From a virus: a stretch of DNA of 34,104 nucleotides. Under the pieces are notes generated by a model. The model was not told where the DNA came from, ran no database searches, and saw only the letters and a list, made by a program, of their open reading frames with translations. The stretch's first letter is position 1, and each line of letters starts with the position of its first letter. Below, piece by piece: positions 13,617 through 20,269 of this stretch. The position numbers were made by a program, and so were the translations under genes. The stretch spans positions 1 to 34,104 of IMG/VR virus record IMGVR_UViG_3300034355_000432; one strand, 5' to 3'.

Positions 13617-13817
13617 TTACTGTGCCGTTTGATTCGGGAAATTTGCTATTTCTTGAGCGTCGGGAAAACTTCTTTCCAGTGAAGGTTCCACACCAAGGTG
13701 GGGTTGCGCTGAACAGATGTTCAGTCGTGGGGGCGGCAATGTATTGAGCAAAATCCGTTCGTCAATCCCCCCTGCGAAAGAAATGAAACGGGGCTGGAAT
13801 CGTGGTTGGTTTTGCAT
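13617..13817 (-). CDS. Doubtful small ORF in the control region
   Basis: 66 residues from an ATG at 13817 with AAGGA 10 nt upstream. The composition (rich in Pro, Asn, Gln and Phe, no patterned hydrophobicity) does not look like a folded domain, and the frame runs through the CTGAAC dyad and one copy of the direct repeat. It may be a leader peptide or chance. Confidence 0.25.
   Translation of the reverse strand: MQNQPRFQPRFISFAGGIDERILLNTLPPPRLNICSAQPHLGVEPSLERSFPDAQEIANFPNQTAQ
13709..13724. promoter_or_regulatory. SOS-box-like dyad (GAAC-N4-GTTC)
   Basis: CTGAAC-AGAT-GTTCAG has perfect 6-bp arms. The core GAAC-N4-GTTC is the layout of the LexA operator in Bacillus and Actinobacteria. It lies in the control region of an operon that itself encodes a LexA-type DNA-binding domain (10142-10384). 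No matching second copy was found; only a half-site GTTCAG lies at 13574-13579. Confidence 0.45.
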
Positions 13818-13830
13818 GGCTTGTTTTCCT

Positions 13831-13861
13831 TAGCGTTAGATAGGCTATCGGCTAGCGTTAG
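13831..13861. promoter_or_regulatory. Operator-like repeats
   Basis: TAGCGTTAG occurs at 13831-13839 and 13853-13861, 22 bp apart (two helical turns), with the palindrome GATAG-G-CTATC (13839-13849) between. This layout suits a dimeric repressor. A TTGACG box overlaps its right end on the minus strand. Confidence 0.5.
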
Positions 13862-13865
13862 TTCG

Positions 13866-14009
13866 TCAAGAGAAGAATCTGGCGAGTGTGCCTAGAACGA
13901 AGTCGATCGAGTGCGCAACGGCCTGGGCGAGGTCTGAATCGGTGCCGAGCTCCTGGCCCATGCGGACTAGGACGAGCGATTGCAGTGCGTTGTTCCAGTA
14001 GCGTTTCAT
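13866..14009 (-). CDS. Small hypothetical protein
   Basis: 47 residues from the ATG at 14009, which has a strong AAGGAGG 8 nt upstream. Helical: MKRYWNNALQSLVLVRMGQE, then DLAQAVAHSIDFVLGTLARFF. The C-terminal amphipathic or hydrophobic helix could touch membranes. Located between the control region and 14110-14430. Not recognised. Confidence 0.6.
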   Translation of the reverse strand: MKRYWNNALQSLVLVRMGQELGTDSDLAQAVAHSIDFVLGTLARFFS

Positions 14010-14049
14010 GCGTGGCCCTCCTTGGCCGAAAGAATCCTGTGTGTGAAGT

Positions 14050-14085
14050 GCCACCCGTTTCGCAGCTGTCGGCAGGCCGGGTGGC
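14050..14085 (-). repeat. 7-bp inverted repeat between two small genes
   Basis: GCCACCC (14050-14056) pairs with GGGTGGC (14079-14085), 22-nt loop, downstream of the 14110 stop. A second small stem AGACT-GAAA-AGTCT lies right at that stop. No T-run; possible weak terminator or leader structure. Confidence 0.35.
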
Positions 14086-14109
14086 CCCACCTTGTTCTGC
14101 TTAGACTTT

Positions 14110-14430
14110 TCAGTCTGATAACGCAGCGTGACAGGCCGCAATAGCTCTCCGACAAGCATTCACTTCAGCCGGATCATTGTCGTCGCTGTTGGCGACAATC
14201 GCGGCCTCCATGTATTCAATCAGTGCTTCGACGCCATCCCTGCCGAAGATGTTTAGGGTGACGGTATAGCCAAAGCCGCGCTTGCGAGTGATTTTCTTGC
14301 CGTAGGCATCGGCTAGCGCGAGAGTCCCTGCAATGTCACGCGGGCAAAGCACTCCCTGCCCAAGACCAGTGCCGCGCATGAACTTGTCAGCCTTGCCGCT
14401 TATAGTGATCGTGTATGTCATCGCGTCCAT
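14110..14430 (-). CDS. Hypothetical early protein
   Basis: 106 residues. AGGAG 8 nt before the ATG at 14430 fixes the start. The N-terminus is beta-like (MTYTITISGKADKFMRG), the middle basic (GKKITRKRGFGYTVTLNIFG) and the C-terminus helical with two Cys (VNACRRAIAACHAALSD). No recognised domain. It follows a good promoter (14482-14510), so it is probably among the first genes expressed leftwards, where regulators or host-takeover proteins are usual. Confidence 0.68.
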   Translation of the reverse strand: MDAMTYTITISGKADKFMRGTGLGQGVLCPRDIAGTLALADAYGKKITRKRGFGYTVTLNIFGRDGVEALIEYMEAAIVANSDDNDPAEVNACRRAIAACHAALSD

Positions 14431-14481
14431 CGTTTCGTCTCCTAGTTCGAGGCTGCAAGTCTCATTCGCTCGCATGGGTGT

Positions 14482-14510
14482 ACTGTAGGGTATCGTCAGT
14501 TGGGCGTCAA
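14482..14510 (-). promoter_or_regulatory. Sigma70-type promoter flanked by a dyad
   Basis: TTGACG (14510-14505) and TACAGT (14487-14482) on the minus strand are separated by exactly 17 bp. TGTACT (14479-14484) and AGTACA (14510-14515) form a 6-bp inverted repeat bracketing the promoter, a possible operator. It would drive 14110-14430 and genes beyond. This is the best promoter in the window. Confidence 0.65.
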
Positions 14511-14557
14511 GTACATGAATCGGATTTTCTTTGGGTGCGTTTTCGCCGGGGAAAACG

Positions 14558-14821
14558 CTACTTCTTCCGCTTGGCGGGCTTCTTCCGCTTCGACACTGGC
14601 CGCTTCGCCAGGTGCTTTTTGGCGTTTGACCTAGTGGAAAGCCCGTCGCGGGCTTCTTTGGCCGCAGCCGCAGGAATCAGCCAAATACGCTGGCCGATCC
14701 GCCTGGCACCGGGGATAGCTTCGCGGCCCAGCAGGGCACGAATCCAGCCCTCGGTGCAGCCCATCACGTCCACAGCCTCGGAAACTGTGAGGTATTCCCC
14801 GCCGTCGATTGTGTGTGGCAT
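14558..14821 (-). CDS. MerR-like/excisionase-type DNA-binding protein
   Basis: 87 residues, ATG at 14821 with AGGGATGG upstream. GGEYLTVSEAVDVMGCTEGW is the N-terminal helix-turn-helix of excisionase/MerR-type proteins, then IRALLGREAIPGARRIGQRI and WLIPAAAAKEA form the wing and following helix. A very basic tail (KKHLAKRPVSKRKKPAKRKK) follows, suited to DNA bending. It is divergent from the integrase, as expected of a recombination directionality factor, although a general regulator is possible. Confidence 0.78.
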   Translation of the reverse strand: MPHTIDGGEYLTVSEAVDVMGCTEGWIRALLGREAIPGARRIGQRIWLIPAAAAKEARDGLSTRSNAKKHLAKRPVSKRKKPAKRKK

Positions 14822-14888
14822 TGCGACCATCCCTGAGATACTACCGATAACCAGCACTTAGTCAAATTGGGCAGTCGCCCGCTTCCCA

Positions 14889-14916
14889 TTTTCCACCCTG
14901 TCGGATAGGGTGAAAA
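14889..14916. repeat. Dyad with A/T flanks upstream of int
   Basis: TTTTCCACCCT (14889-14899) pairs with AGGGTGAAAA (14907-14916), one bulged C, 7-nt loop. It lies between the divergent excisionase and integrase genes. Symmetric T and A tracts could make a bidirectional terminator, but it is not followed by a T-run on either strand. An operator or integrase core/arm site fits the position. Confidence 0.45.
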
Positions 14917-14940
14917 CACAAAGTATGAGCGGAGGGCATG

Positions 14941-14963
14941 GGTGTATAGAACGTTTGTACACC
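14941..14963. repeat. Operator-like dyad 40 bp upstream of int
   Basis: GGTGTA (14941-14946) and TACACC (14958-14963) are 6-bp arms, with the palindrome AACGTT (14950-14955) at the centre. It is placed where an integrase promoter operator or attachment core would lie. No standard -10/-35 pair was found for int. Confidence 0.4.
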
Positions 14964-15005
14964 ACCTGATACATTCCGCCCTACTTCAAAAAGGAGGGCG
15001 ATGCG

Positions 15006-15929
15006 ATGAACTTGCGAGAGCTTTTGGTGGAGCGTTACGCGGTGCTTCACAACCTGAAACCGAAAAGCGTGATCCTGTTTGGCAACTCACTGGACAGGTT
15101 CCGCGACTTCCTTGGACGAGAGCCGGAACTGTCCGACCTCGAAGACCTGACGGTTAGCCGGTTCCTTCGCTGGCGTGCGGTGACGCCGCACCGGGGGCTG
15201 GTCTGTGCTCCCGCCACCGTCCGTAAGGATATGGCACACCTAGTTTCCTTGTGGAATCACGCGTGCAAGAAACGAATCGAAGTGAACGGCAAACAACTTG
15301 AGTTCCCAGACCTTCCCCGGAACATCGTCAGGGTGCCCCAGAAGCCGCCTAAGGGCTTCACGGTTGCCGAGGTGTCCGCACTCATTCGCCACGCCGAAGG
15401 CCGTAGGGGGAACGTCGGGCCTGTCCCAGCGAATTGGATGTTCCAGACAATGATCTTTGCCGCCTGGCTGACGGGCGAACGCCTTGGCGGTCTGCTGGGG
15501 CTGCGTTGGGATAATGTCGATTTGGACGGCTGCCTGATCACGTTCCTTGGAGGCACGCGAAAAGGGGGCATACAGACCATTACACGGGCAATCACTCCGC
15601 AACTGGCTGAGATGATGCGAAAGCACCGGAGGGCGGCAAACGAGCTTGTGTGGCCTTGGAACGAGCACCGTGCCCCCAACGCAATCTTTTGCAGCATGAA
15701 GCTTCTCTGCTACCGTGCCGACGTGACCCCAAGGGGATTTCATGCCATCCGCAAGGCAAGTTGTTCCTACGTAAAGCGGGGCGGGGGAGATCCAACAGAG
15801 CACGCAGCGCATTCCAACCAGAAGACGACAAAGGATCACTACCTAGATCCCAGCATCACAGGCCAACAGTCGGCAATCGACTTCCTGCCGCCGCTCGACC
15901 TGGGCGAACACGACAAGCCCGCAGCCTGA
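15006..15929 (+). CDS. int: Tyrosine recombinase (integrase)
   Basis: 307 residues, the only clear plus-strand gene. AAGGAGG lies 9 nt before the ATG at 15006; an ATG at 15001 hits a stop at once. The N-terminal half is a SAM-like core-binding domain (DRFRDFLGREPELSDLEDLT). Catalytic residues: Arg159 (TGERLGGLLGLRW), Lys186, His246 and Arg249 (GFHAIRKAS), His269 and the Tyr279 nucleophile (KTTKDHYLDP). All are present, so it should be active. It integrates the phage at an attachment site that cannot be identified here. It faces a GC-rich hairpin (15938-15974) shared with the leftward genes. Confidence 0.95.
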   Translation: MNLRELLVERYAVLHNLKPKSVILFGNSLDRFRDFLGREPELSDLEDLTVSRFLRWRAVTPHRGLVCAPATVRKDMAHLVSLWNHACKKRIEVNGKQLEFPDLPRNIVRVPQKPPKGFTVAEVSALIRHAEGRRGNVGPVPANWMFQTMIFAAWLTGERLGGLLGLRWDNVDLDGCLITFLGGTRKGGIQTITRAITPQLAEMMRKHRRAANELVWPWNEHRAPNAIFCSMKLLCYRADVTPRGFHAIRKASCSYVKRGGGDPTEHAAHSNQKTTKDHYLDPSITGQQSAIDFLPPLDLGEHDKPAA

Positions 15930-15937
15930 ACAGCGGG

Positions 15938-15974
15938 GGCGGCGCGGAGGGAAAGGAATAAGCCCCGCGCCGCC
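15938..15974. terminator. GC hairpin between convergent genes
   Basis: GGCGGCGCGG (15938-15947) and CCGCGCCGCC (15965-15974) form a perfect 10-bp stem with a 17-nt loop, 9 nt after the integrase stop and 17 nt from the end of the opposite gene. No T-run follows. It probably limits transcription from both directions. Confidence 0.6.
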
Positions 15975-15990
15975 ACGCCCGCCGTCCGGC

Positions 15991-16182
15991 TCATTGCGGT
16001 CGTGCGATGTTCTCACGGCTTGCAAGCATCACCAGGAGCCGTTCCCGTTCCTCTAGCAGCCGACCGATCATGCGTGCCGCCGTGCCGTTGCTCGCGGTCC
16101 ACGAGTTGCTCGGGCCGTGGCGGTTCACCCACAGCCAGGCTTCCTGTGCCTCGTCTTCGGAGTACGGCACGCGGGCTTCCAT
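15991..16182 (-). CDS. Small hypothetical protein
   Basis: 63 residues. Start at the ATG overlapping the preceding stop (TGATG); a GTG one codon up is equally close. Helical, acidic first half (YSEDEAQEAWLWVNRHG), then basic (ARMIGRLLEERERLLVMLAS). Not recognised. It is the last gene of the long leftward late operon before the convergent hairpin. Confidence 0.65.
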   Translation of the reverse strand: MEARVPYSEDEAQEAWLWVNRHGPSNSWTASNGTAARMIGRLLEERERLLVMLASRENIARPQ

Positions 16183-16643
16183 CACTCTTGGGCCTCGCGG
16201 TACAGCACCAGGGCTATTGCCGCGTAGGCCGCGAGATCCAGCAGCGTGTCTTCAACGCCGTCGAACTCGACTTCGCCACGCCGGAAGAATGAACGCAGCC
16301 GGTGCATCTTGTCGCTCATTCGCAGCACGCAGCCCGCGTAGGCAGGCACGTTGATGACATCAGCCGAGTTGCGGATGTTCGACAGGGCATCTTCGTCGCA
16401 CCCGTAGTCGAGCGTCTTGCGAAAGTGGAGATTTCTTATCTCGTCCAGCACGGAAACGAACGCTTCCGATCCCGGCCGCAGCCCTTCAGCCAAGAGCCCG
16501 TCGCCGTTCAGCCGTTCGGCGTACTTGGCGGCGCTGGCCTCGGTGGCCGCCTTCCATCCCGCCCTTGTCCCTTCGCAGCACCCAGCCAGACGTTCCTCAA
16601 CCGCGCTCCGCAGCGCGGCGTTTCCTTGTTCCAGTGTGTTCAT
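16182..16643 (-). CDS. Nucleotide modification-associated domain 1-like protein
   Basis: 153 residues, start at 16643 (ATGA overlap). The C-terminal half follows the Nmad1 (DUF1599) pattern: NLHFRKTLDYGCDEDAL (71-87), CVLRMSDKMHRLRSFF (105-120) and VEDTLLDLAAYAAIAL (130-145). This all-alpha family is found in phages and is thought to act in modified-base or nucleotide pathways, perhaps like MazG-type pyrophosphohydrolases. No base-modifying transferase was recognised in this window. The N-terminal 65 residues are unassigned. Confidence 0.75.
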   Translation of the reverse strand: MNTLEQGNAALRSAVEERLAGCCEGTRAGWKAATEASAAKYAERLNGDGLLAEGLRPGSEAFVSVLDEIRNLHFRKTLDYGCDEDALSNIRNSADVINVPAYAGCVLRMSDKMHRLRSFFRRGEVEFDGVEDTLLDLAAYAAIALVLYREAQE

Positions 16644-17815
16644 TGCTTTCCCTTTGGTGCAGCAACGTGCATGGCGGTGAGTCCTCCATCCGGCTGATAG
16701 AAGAATGTTTCGCATGCCTGTCTAGCGCCAATGAATCCGTTCACAGAATGCCAATCATCCGGCGGGCACAGAGCCGGTGCGGTTCGCACGATCACCCCGT
16801 CGAGCGTTTCGATCGGTCGCTGCCACTCCGCAGCCTGCGAATGGAAGTGGCCCGTGTGCCATTCACGATACGGGCATGCGCTCCATTGCTGCGATGCTTC
16901 GAGCGCCATGATCTGCGGGAGTTTGCGTTTCGCCTTGTGGCCGTGAGCGAAGCCCAGCAGGTTCTTTCCGTGGGCAAGGTACTGCCTGCCGGTGAAGTCG
17001 GCCTTCACGGTCACGCTCTTAGAGTTGCGGAACCGCTCCAGCAGGATGCGTTGAAACGTCCACGTCAGCACCTCATCGTGATTTCCGTTGACGATCACCA
17101 CGTCCGTGGGCACCGTCTCCGCTGATCGCTCGACAATCGCCAGCAACGAGTCGCAACCCACGGCGATCATCTTCTGGAGTCGCCCGTCCCGCTCTAGCGG
17201 CGTGCCGCTGGTCGTCGTCCCCGTTGGCGTGTCGTAGTGGAAGAGGTCGCCAAGGAAAGCAATCGTGCGGCGAGTGGGCTTGTGGGCTTCTCCCACCGCG
17301 AGCAGTTCGCGGCCCGCGTTTCCGACCAGCAGCTCGGCCTGGTCGAGATCGTAGTCGTCACCGCCGGTTGTCTTGCCCCATGCGTATTTTCCAAAGTGCG
17401 TGTCGGCCACGACGAGCACCTGCCACAGCCCATCCCGCTTGGGTGCCTTGACAGTCTTGGTCAAGGGCCGCCGTATCTCTTTCTTTGCCGCGTCGATCAT
17501 CGCCTCGACACACTGAATCGTCGTCGGCCCCCCGCGTGGCTTGAGCCTGACGAACACGCGGTGCAACTCAATGCTCCCGCCGTCGCCGTCGCCGCATTCC
17601 CACTTCGTTGCCTCGCTGGCGGCGATCTCGAAGCGTGTCATGTCCGCTTCGATGTGCCGCAGTAGATCTTCGACGGTCTTGATACGCCGCGAGGTGCTTC
17701 GGGCTTCGAGCGTGTCGCCGCTCTGCGATTGCGTCACCTGCTCCGCGTCGGCAGCGGGTTTCGGTGGCGGGAGTTTCGCGGCCACGCTCTGACTCAGCGT
17801 TGCTTTTTTAGCCAC
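16640..17815 (-). CDS. Calcineurin-like metallophosphoesterase
   Basis: 391 residues from a GTG at 17815. The metal-binding motifs are complete: VVADTHFGK (Asp138, His140), FLGDLFHY (Gly189-Asp190), VNGNHDEV (Asn245-His246-Asp247), FAHGHKAK (His291, His293) and HTGHFHSQ (323-326 region). About 125 N-terminal residues form an extra basic or helical region, perhaps for DNA or partner binding. Such phosphoesterases may be nucleases, nucleotide phosphatases or repair proteins of the SbcD/Mre11 type. Substrate unknown. It overlaps the upstream gene by 22 nt and the downstream gene by ATGA. Confidence 0.87.
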   Translation of the reverse strand: MAKKATLSQSVAAKLPPPKPAADAEQVTQSQSGDTLEARSTSRRIKTVEDLLRHIEADMTRFEIAASEATKWECGDGDGGSIELHRVFVRLKPRGGPTTIQCVEAMIDAAKKEIRRPLTKTVKAPKRDGLWQVLVVADTHFGKYAWGKTTGGDDYDLDQAELLVGNAGRELLAVGEAHKPTRRTIAFLGDLFHYDTPTGTTTSGTPLERDGRLQKMIAVGCDSLLAIVERSAETVPTDVVIVNGNHDEVLTWTFQRILLERFRNSKSVTVKADFTGRQYLAHGKNLLGFAHGHKAKRKLPQIMALEASQQWSACPYREWHTGHFHSQAAEWQRPIETLDGVIVRTAPALCPPDDWHSVNGFIGARQACETFFYQPDGGLTAMHVAAPKGKQ

Positions 17816-18045
17816 GCTATCACGGCCTGGATGCCGCCGGTCGCCCAGCCGCGTTCCTGCGCCGCCTCCATGATTGCCAAAGAGAACGCCCGCGTCTGAT
17901 GAACGCGGGGATCGAACGACTCACGCACCGCAGAAAGTTCGGATTGGGCATCAGCGGGCAACCGCTCGAACCATGTCTTGAATCCCGGCTTGCCGTTGGC
18001 CGCCTTGGCGAGCACGTCATCAAGCAGGCTTTTTGCCTTTGCCAC
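17794..18045 (-). CDS. Hypothetical small protein (possible DNA-binding)
   Basis: 83 residues from a GTG at 18045 with GGAAAG upstream. Helical: AKSLLDDVLAKAANGKPGFK, TWFERLPADAQSELSAVRES, then AFSLAIMEAAQERGWATGGI before QAVIAWLKKQR. The last part could be a helix-turn-helix-like unit similar to small phage proteins encoded before nucleases. It overlaps its neighbours on both sides. Not otherwise recognised. Confidence 0.68.
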   Translation of the reverse strand: MAKAKSLLDDVLAKAANGKPGFKTWFERLPADAQSELSAVRESFDPRVHQTRAFSLAIMEAAQERGWATGGIQAVIAWLKKQR

Positions 18046-18205
18046 GGGGCTTTCCTTTCGGCTTGGGCTTCGAGCGCCGCAGGTACACCATGCCGTCGTC
18101 GTCAGGGATGCCGCCGCCAGCGGGTGCGTCGTCTTCCTCGTCCAACGGGCTGGCGTCGAACTCAGGCTTCGTCGCGGCCTTCGGCTGTGGCGGCTTTCTC
18201 GGCAC
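18020..18205 (-). CDS. Small basic low-complexity protein
   Basis: 61 residues. GTG at 18205 with AAGGA 8 nt upstream is the best start, overlapping the previous gene by 44 nt. The protein is Pro/Lys-rich at both ends (PRKPPQPKAATKP, and RRSKPKPKGKPRGKGKK) with an acidic centre (DEEDDAPAGGGIPDDDG). It is probably disordered and binds nucleic acid or a partner through its basic tail. Confidence 0.55.
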   Translation of the reverse strand: MPRKPPQPKAATKPEFDASPLDEEDDAPAGGGIPDDDGMVYLRRSKPKPKGKPRGKGKKPA

Positions 18206-18662
18206 GGGCGAGTTCCTTACGGGCGTTGCTGATCGCACGGCGAACCAGCACCCTACCGGCCGCGTCAAGGAACGGCAGGCTGCGCTTCGTCGCTTCCTCG
18301 CGTAGCCAACCGACGATCTCGTCTAGGTGGGCGGAGCACCAGCCGGGTTCCTTGGCCTCCTCCTCGTCCATCTTGCGGGCACGGGCATTGCAGGAGCAGT
18401 TGGGCGTGGCCGTGATGCCGATGAGCTTGAGTAGTTTCTTGAGTTCAACGCCGGGGCCGTGGGTTGGTGCTGGCGGTTGCGGTGCGGCCTTTGCTTGTGG
18501 CGGCACGAATCCCGGCTTCGGATCGCGCGGGTACGCCGGGTGCGTCTCGTCAACCGTGATCTGGTCGCCGTCTTGGCTGACGATGCAGGGCCGAACCTCG
18601 TCAGGCGTGTAGCCACGTTGGCGGCAGCGGGCGGCGAGGTGATTGATGTGGCACGTAATCAT
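18162..18662 (-). CDS. Conserved-looking phage protein with Cys cluster
   Basis: 166 residues, start overlapping the preceding stop (ATGA). The N-terminus MITCHINHLAARCRQRGYTP, then EVRPCIVSQDGDQITVDETH and PAYP, a Pro-rich linker, LKKLLKLIGITATPNCSCNARARKMD split at about 75-100, then GWCSAHLDEIVGWLREEA. The C-x-C and WC pattern recurs in environmental phages of unknown function and suggests a metal site. Located just after the Cys-rich protein in the late operon, so possibly virion-associated. Confidence 0.72.
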   Translation of the reverse strand: MITCHINHLAARCRQRGYTPDEVRPCIVSQDGDQITVDETHPAYPRDPKPGFVPPQAKAAPQPPAPTHGPGVELKKLLKLIGITATPNCSCNARARKMDEEEAKEPGWCSAHLDEIVGWLREEATKRSLPFLDAAGRVLVRRAISNARKELARAEKAATAEGRDEA

Positions 18663-19249
18663 GGCAGCGGGTTGTTGCAGGGGAGGTATTCCGGATAGTC
18701 ATTCCCCCCAGCATCGACAAATGTTACCGTGCCGTCTGGGTTTTTGCGGTAGCAGAACCAGGCAAACGCGATGCCGTCATTACATTCATCGCAATCTGCG
18801 TCCGTGTCATACTCGCATAATGGCGGAGTCTCCTGTAGCCATACTCCGCCGAGTTCCGTTTCGCAGTAGTCCCGGCCAGCAGCCGATCCAAACTCATCAA
18901 ATTCACCACCAACGAGGCACACCCCCTTTTCGGTGTCGATGACTCCAGTTCCGTCCGGGCATGTTGCCACGCCGCACGCTTCGAAATACCACCTGTCGCA
19001 CAGGAACCCCCCAGACACGCACTCCCCGTCCACGCACTCGCAGCCTTCGCCGCACGGGTTCTCTCCGTCGCACGGGCCGCAGCACGTCTCTGCGACGCAC
19101 TCCCCGTCGCAACACGAGCACCCTTCGGGGCACGGGTTCTCGGCATCGCACGGGCCGGAGCACTTGTTGCAGCAACACGCCGCCCCCGTGCCGAGGGCAC
19201 CGCCCTGAAGAACAAGTTTCCCGTCTTGTACCGTTAGTGGTGCGGTCAT
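18659..19249 (-). CDS. Cysteine-rich repeat protein
   Basis: 196 residues from the ATG at 19249 (ATGA overlap). After a short N-terminus come CCC and two 26-residue repeats (about 30-55 and 56-81) of the form C-x-GPCD-x-ENPC-x-EGC-x-C-x-DGEC. Further Cys (FLCDRWYFEACGVATC, CDECND) follow. With more than 25 Cys it must form disulfides or bind metals; tandem motifs like this occur in secreted EGF-like or metallothionein-like modules. No signal peptide. It follows the distal tail genes, so a virion-surface tip protein is plausible. Not seen in standard siphophages. Confidence 0.75.
   Translation of the reverse strand: MTAPLTVQDGKLVLQGGALGTGAACCCNKCSGPCDAENPCPEGCSCCDGECVAETCCGPCDGENPCGEGCECVDGECVSGGFLCDRWYFEACGVATCPDGTGVIDTEKGVCLVGGEFDEFGSAAGRDYCETELGGVWLQETPPLCEYDTDADCDECNDGIAFAWFCYRKNPDGTVTFVDAGGNDYPEYLPCNNPLP
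19007..19162 (-). repeat. Two 78-bp tandem repeats coding for Cys modules
   Basis: The stretches 19162-19085 and 19084-19007 each code for a 26-residue Cys module and are clearly similar at DNA level, for example the GCACGGGTTCTC words on plus. This points to a recent duplication within the gene. Confidence 0.7.
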
Positions 19250-19887
19250 GGGGCAGGGCACTCTTCAAGTGCAATGATTGTTTCTACGGCTTCAACCTCG
19301 GTATGTAGCACCACAAACATCTTCTGCTTAACCACAACAAGTTCGCCATCCTCAATCCTCACATCCAAGACAACGTCTTTTTGTGTAAACCCCACCCACT
19401 TCGGGCACCCTTCGTCGTTTAGCAAGAGTTGCGGATTGTCGGCGGCGTCAACAATCTCATCGAGCGCAAAGTCGCACACTGCGCCGTCGCCTAAGTCGCG
19501 CGCAGACGGCTTGCCGTTGCATCCAAGTTTATGGTTCACGTAGTACCAAGCAGTCCCCTCCTTGGCGATCATGACTTCTGTAGTGCTTCCATCGCATTGC
19601 ACTGGGATTTCAGCGAGTAGGTTCATGGCGCTGGCAGTGTTCGGCGTGGTCGTCACGTTCTTGAACGTGACGGTCCTTTCCGAGCCAATCGACCACGCCC
19701 CGGTGAAGGTGCAGACGCGAAAGGTCTTGCCAGGGGCAGCACCAGGTGCCGAGCCAAAGTAAATGCCCGGCGTGTCTCGGTCGCCACCTTCAACGGCACG
19801 CACTACCTTGGCAATCCGTTCCGCAGCGGGCCGCGTAAACGTCACCCGCTCAGTGCGTGCTGCTTTGCCGTCTGGTTTTTGTGCCAC
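19246..19887 (-). CDS. Hypothetical tail-region structural protein
   Basis: 213 residues from a GTG at 19887 with GAGG 7 nt upstream (a TTG at 19893 is an alternative). TRPAAERIAKVVRAVEGG near the start is a helix I recall from structural proteins of aquatic phages; then RVCTFTGAWSIGSERTVTF (beta), EVMIAKEGTAWYYVNHKLG and DGELVVVKQKMFVVLHT. It seems to be a mostly beta virion protein. It lies between two tail-tip type genes. Confidence 0.7.
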   Translation of the reverse strand: MAQKPDGKAARTERVTFTRPAAERIAKVVRAVEGGDRDTPGIYFGSAPGAAPGKTFRVCTFTGAWSIGSERTVTFKNVTTTPNTASAMNLLAEIPVQCDGSTTEVMIAKEGTAWYYVNHKLGCNGKPSARDLGDGAVCDFALDEIVDAADNPQLLLNDEGCPKWVGFTQKDVVLDVRIEDGELVVVKQKMFVVLHTEVEAVETIIALEECPAP

Positions 19888-19889
19888 GG

Positions 19890-20258
19890 TCAATCCTCGT
19901 AGACAGTGAGCACGAGCCGAGTACCAGCAACGGCAGAGCTCGCCGCGTAGTCACCGGCTGCCAGCCGCAACACGGCAGCCTCGCCTGCCTTCAAGCGGAC
20001 TGTTTCGTACAGAGATCCGCCTGAGTACCGGCCAAAGCTCACGGTGTGCGTGGTCTCCGTTGCCAGCGATCTTGCGAACGCCAGGCCAACGCTGCCGAGC
20101 GTGGCCGTAGAGATCTGCGTAACCGCCGTTCCAAGGTTCAGCGTCACGCTGAGAACGCCAGCGGTGGCAATGTCCGCAGTGATGCCCGATGCGGCAAAGG
20201 ACTGCGACAACGCACCCTTTTGCACCTGGCCGGTGATCGTGTAGTTGATGTCTGCCAT
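19890..20258 (-). CDS. Small tail-region protein
   Basis: 122 residues, AGGAG before the ATG at 20258. Beta-rich with frequent Thr, Ser, Ala (INYTITGQVQKGALSQSF, VLSVTLNLGTAVTQIS) and YETVRLKAGEAAVLRLA near the end, typical of an immunoglobulin-like or jelly-roll virion domain. No Cys, signal or membrane segment. It sits between the tail tip gene and the Cys-rich group. Confidence 0.72.
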   Translation of the reverse strand: MADINYTITGQVQKGALSQSFAASGITADIATAGVLSVTLNLGTAVTQISTATLGSVGLAFARSLATETTHTVSFGRYSGGSLYETVRLKAGEAAVLRLAAGDYAASSAVAGTRLVLTVYED

Positions 20259-20269
20259 GCGAAAAACTC

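Larger units (their letters stand above)
13544..13865. promoter_or_regulatory. Control region upstream of the early operon
   Basis: About 320 bp with no convincing gene. It contains a G15 tract (13599-13613), an 11-bp direct repeat AATGTATTGAG (13589-13599 and 13738-13748), a CTGAAC-N4-GTTCAG dyad (13709-13724), and at 13831-13861 two copies of TAGCGTTAG flanking the palindrome GATAG-G-CTATC. A TTGACG box lies at 13869-13864 on minus. No -10 at standard spacing was found (TATCTA is 21 bp away). This is the likely regulatory switch for leftward early transcription. Confidence 0.55.

Noticed and set aside
13864-13869. Standard sigma70 promoter at TTGACG upstream of the control region
   Set aside because: No -10 box at 16-18 bp; TATCTA is 21 bp away, so a promoter was not called as a separate feature.
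14889-14916. Rho-independent terminator
   Set aside because: The dyad has T and A flanks but no T-run after the stem on either strand, so it is listed as a dyad only.
17904-17920. tRNA T-arm-like word GTTCGATCCCCGC on minus
   Set aside because: Flanking sequence does not form the T-stem or any other cloverleaf arm; it is coding sequence of 17794-18045.
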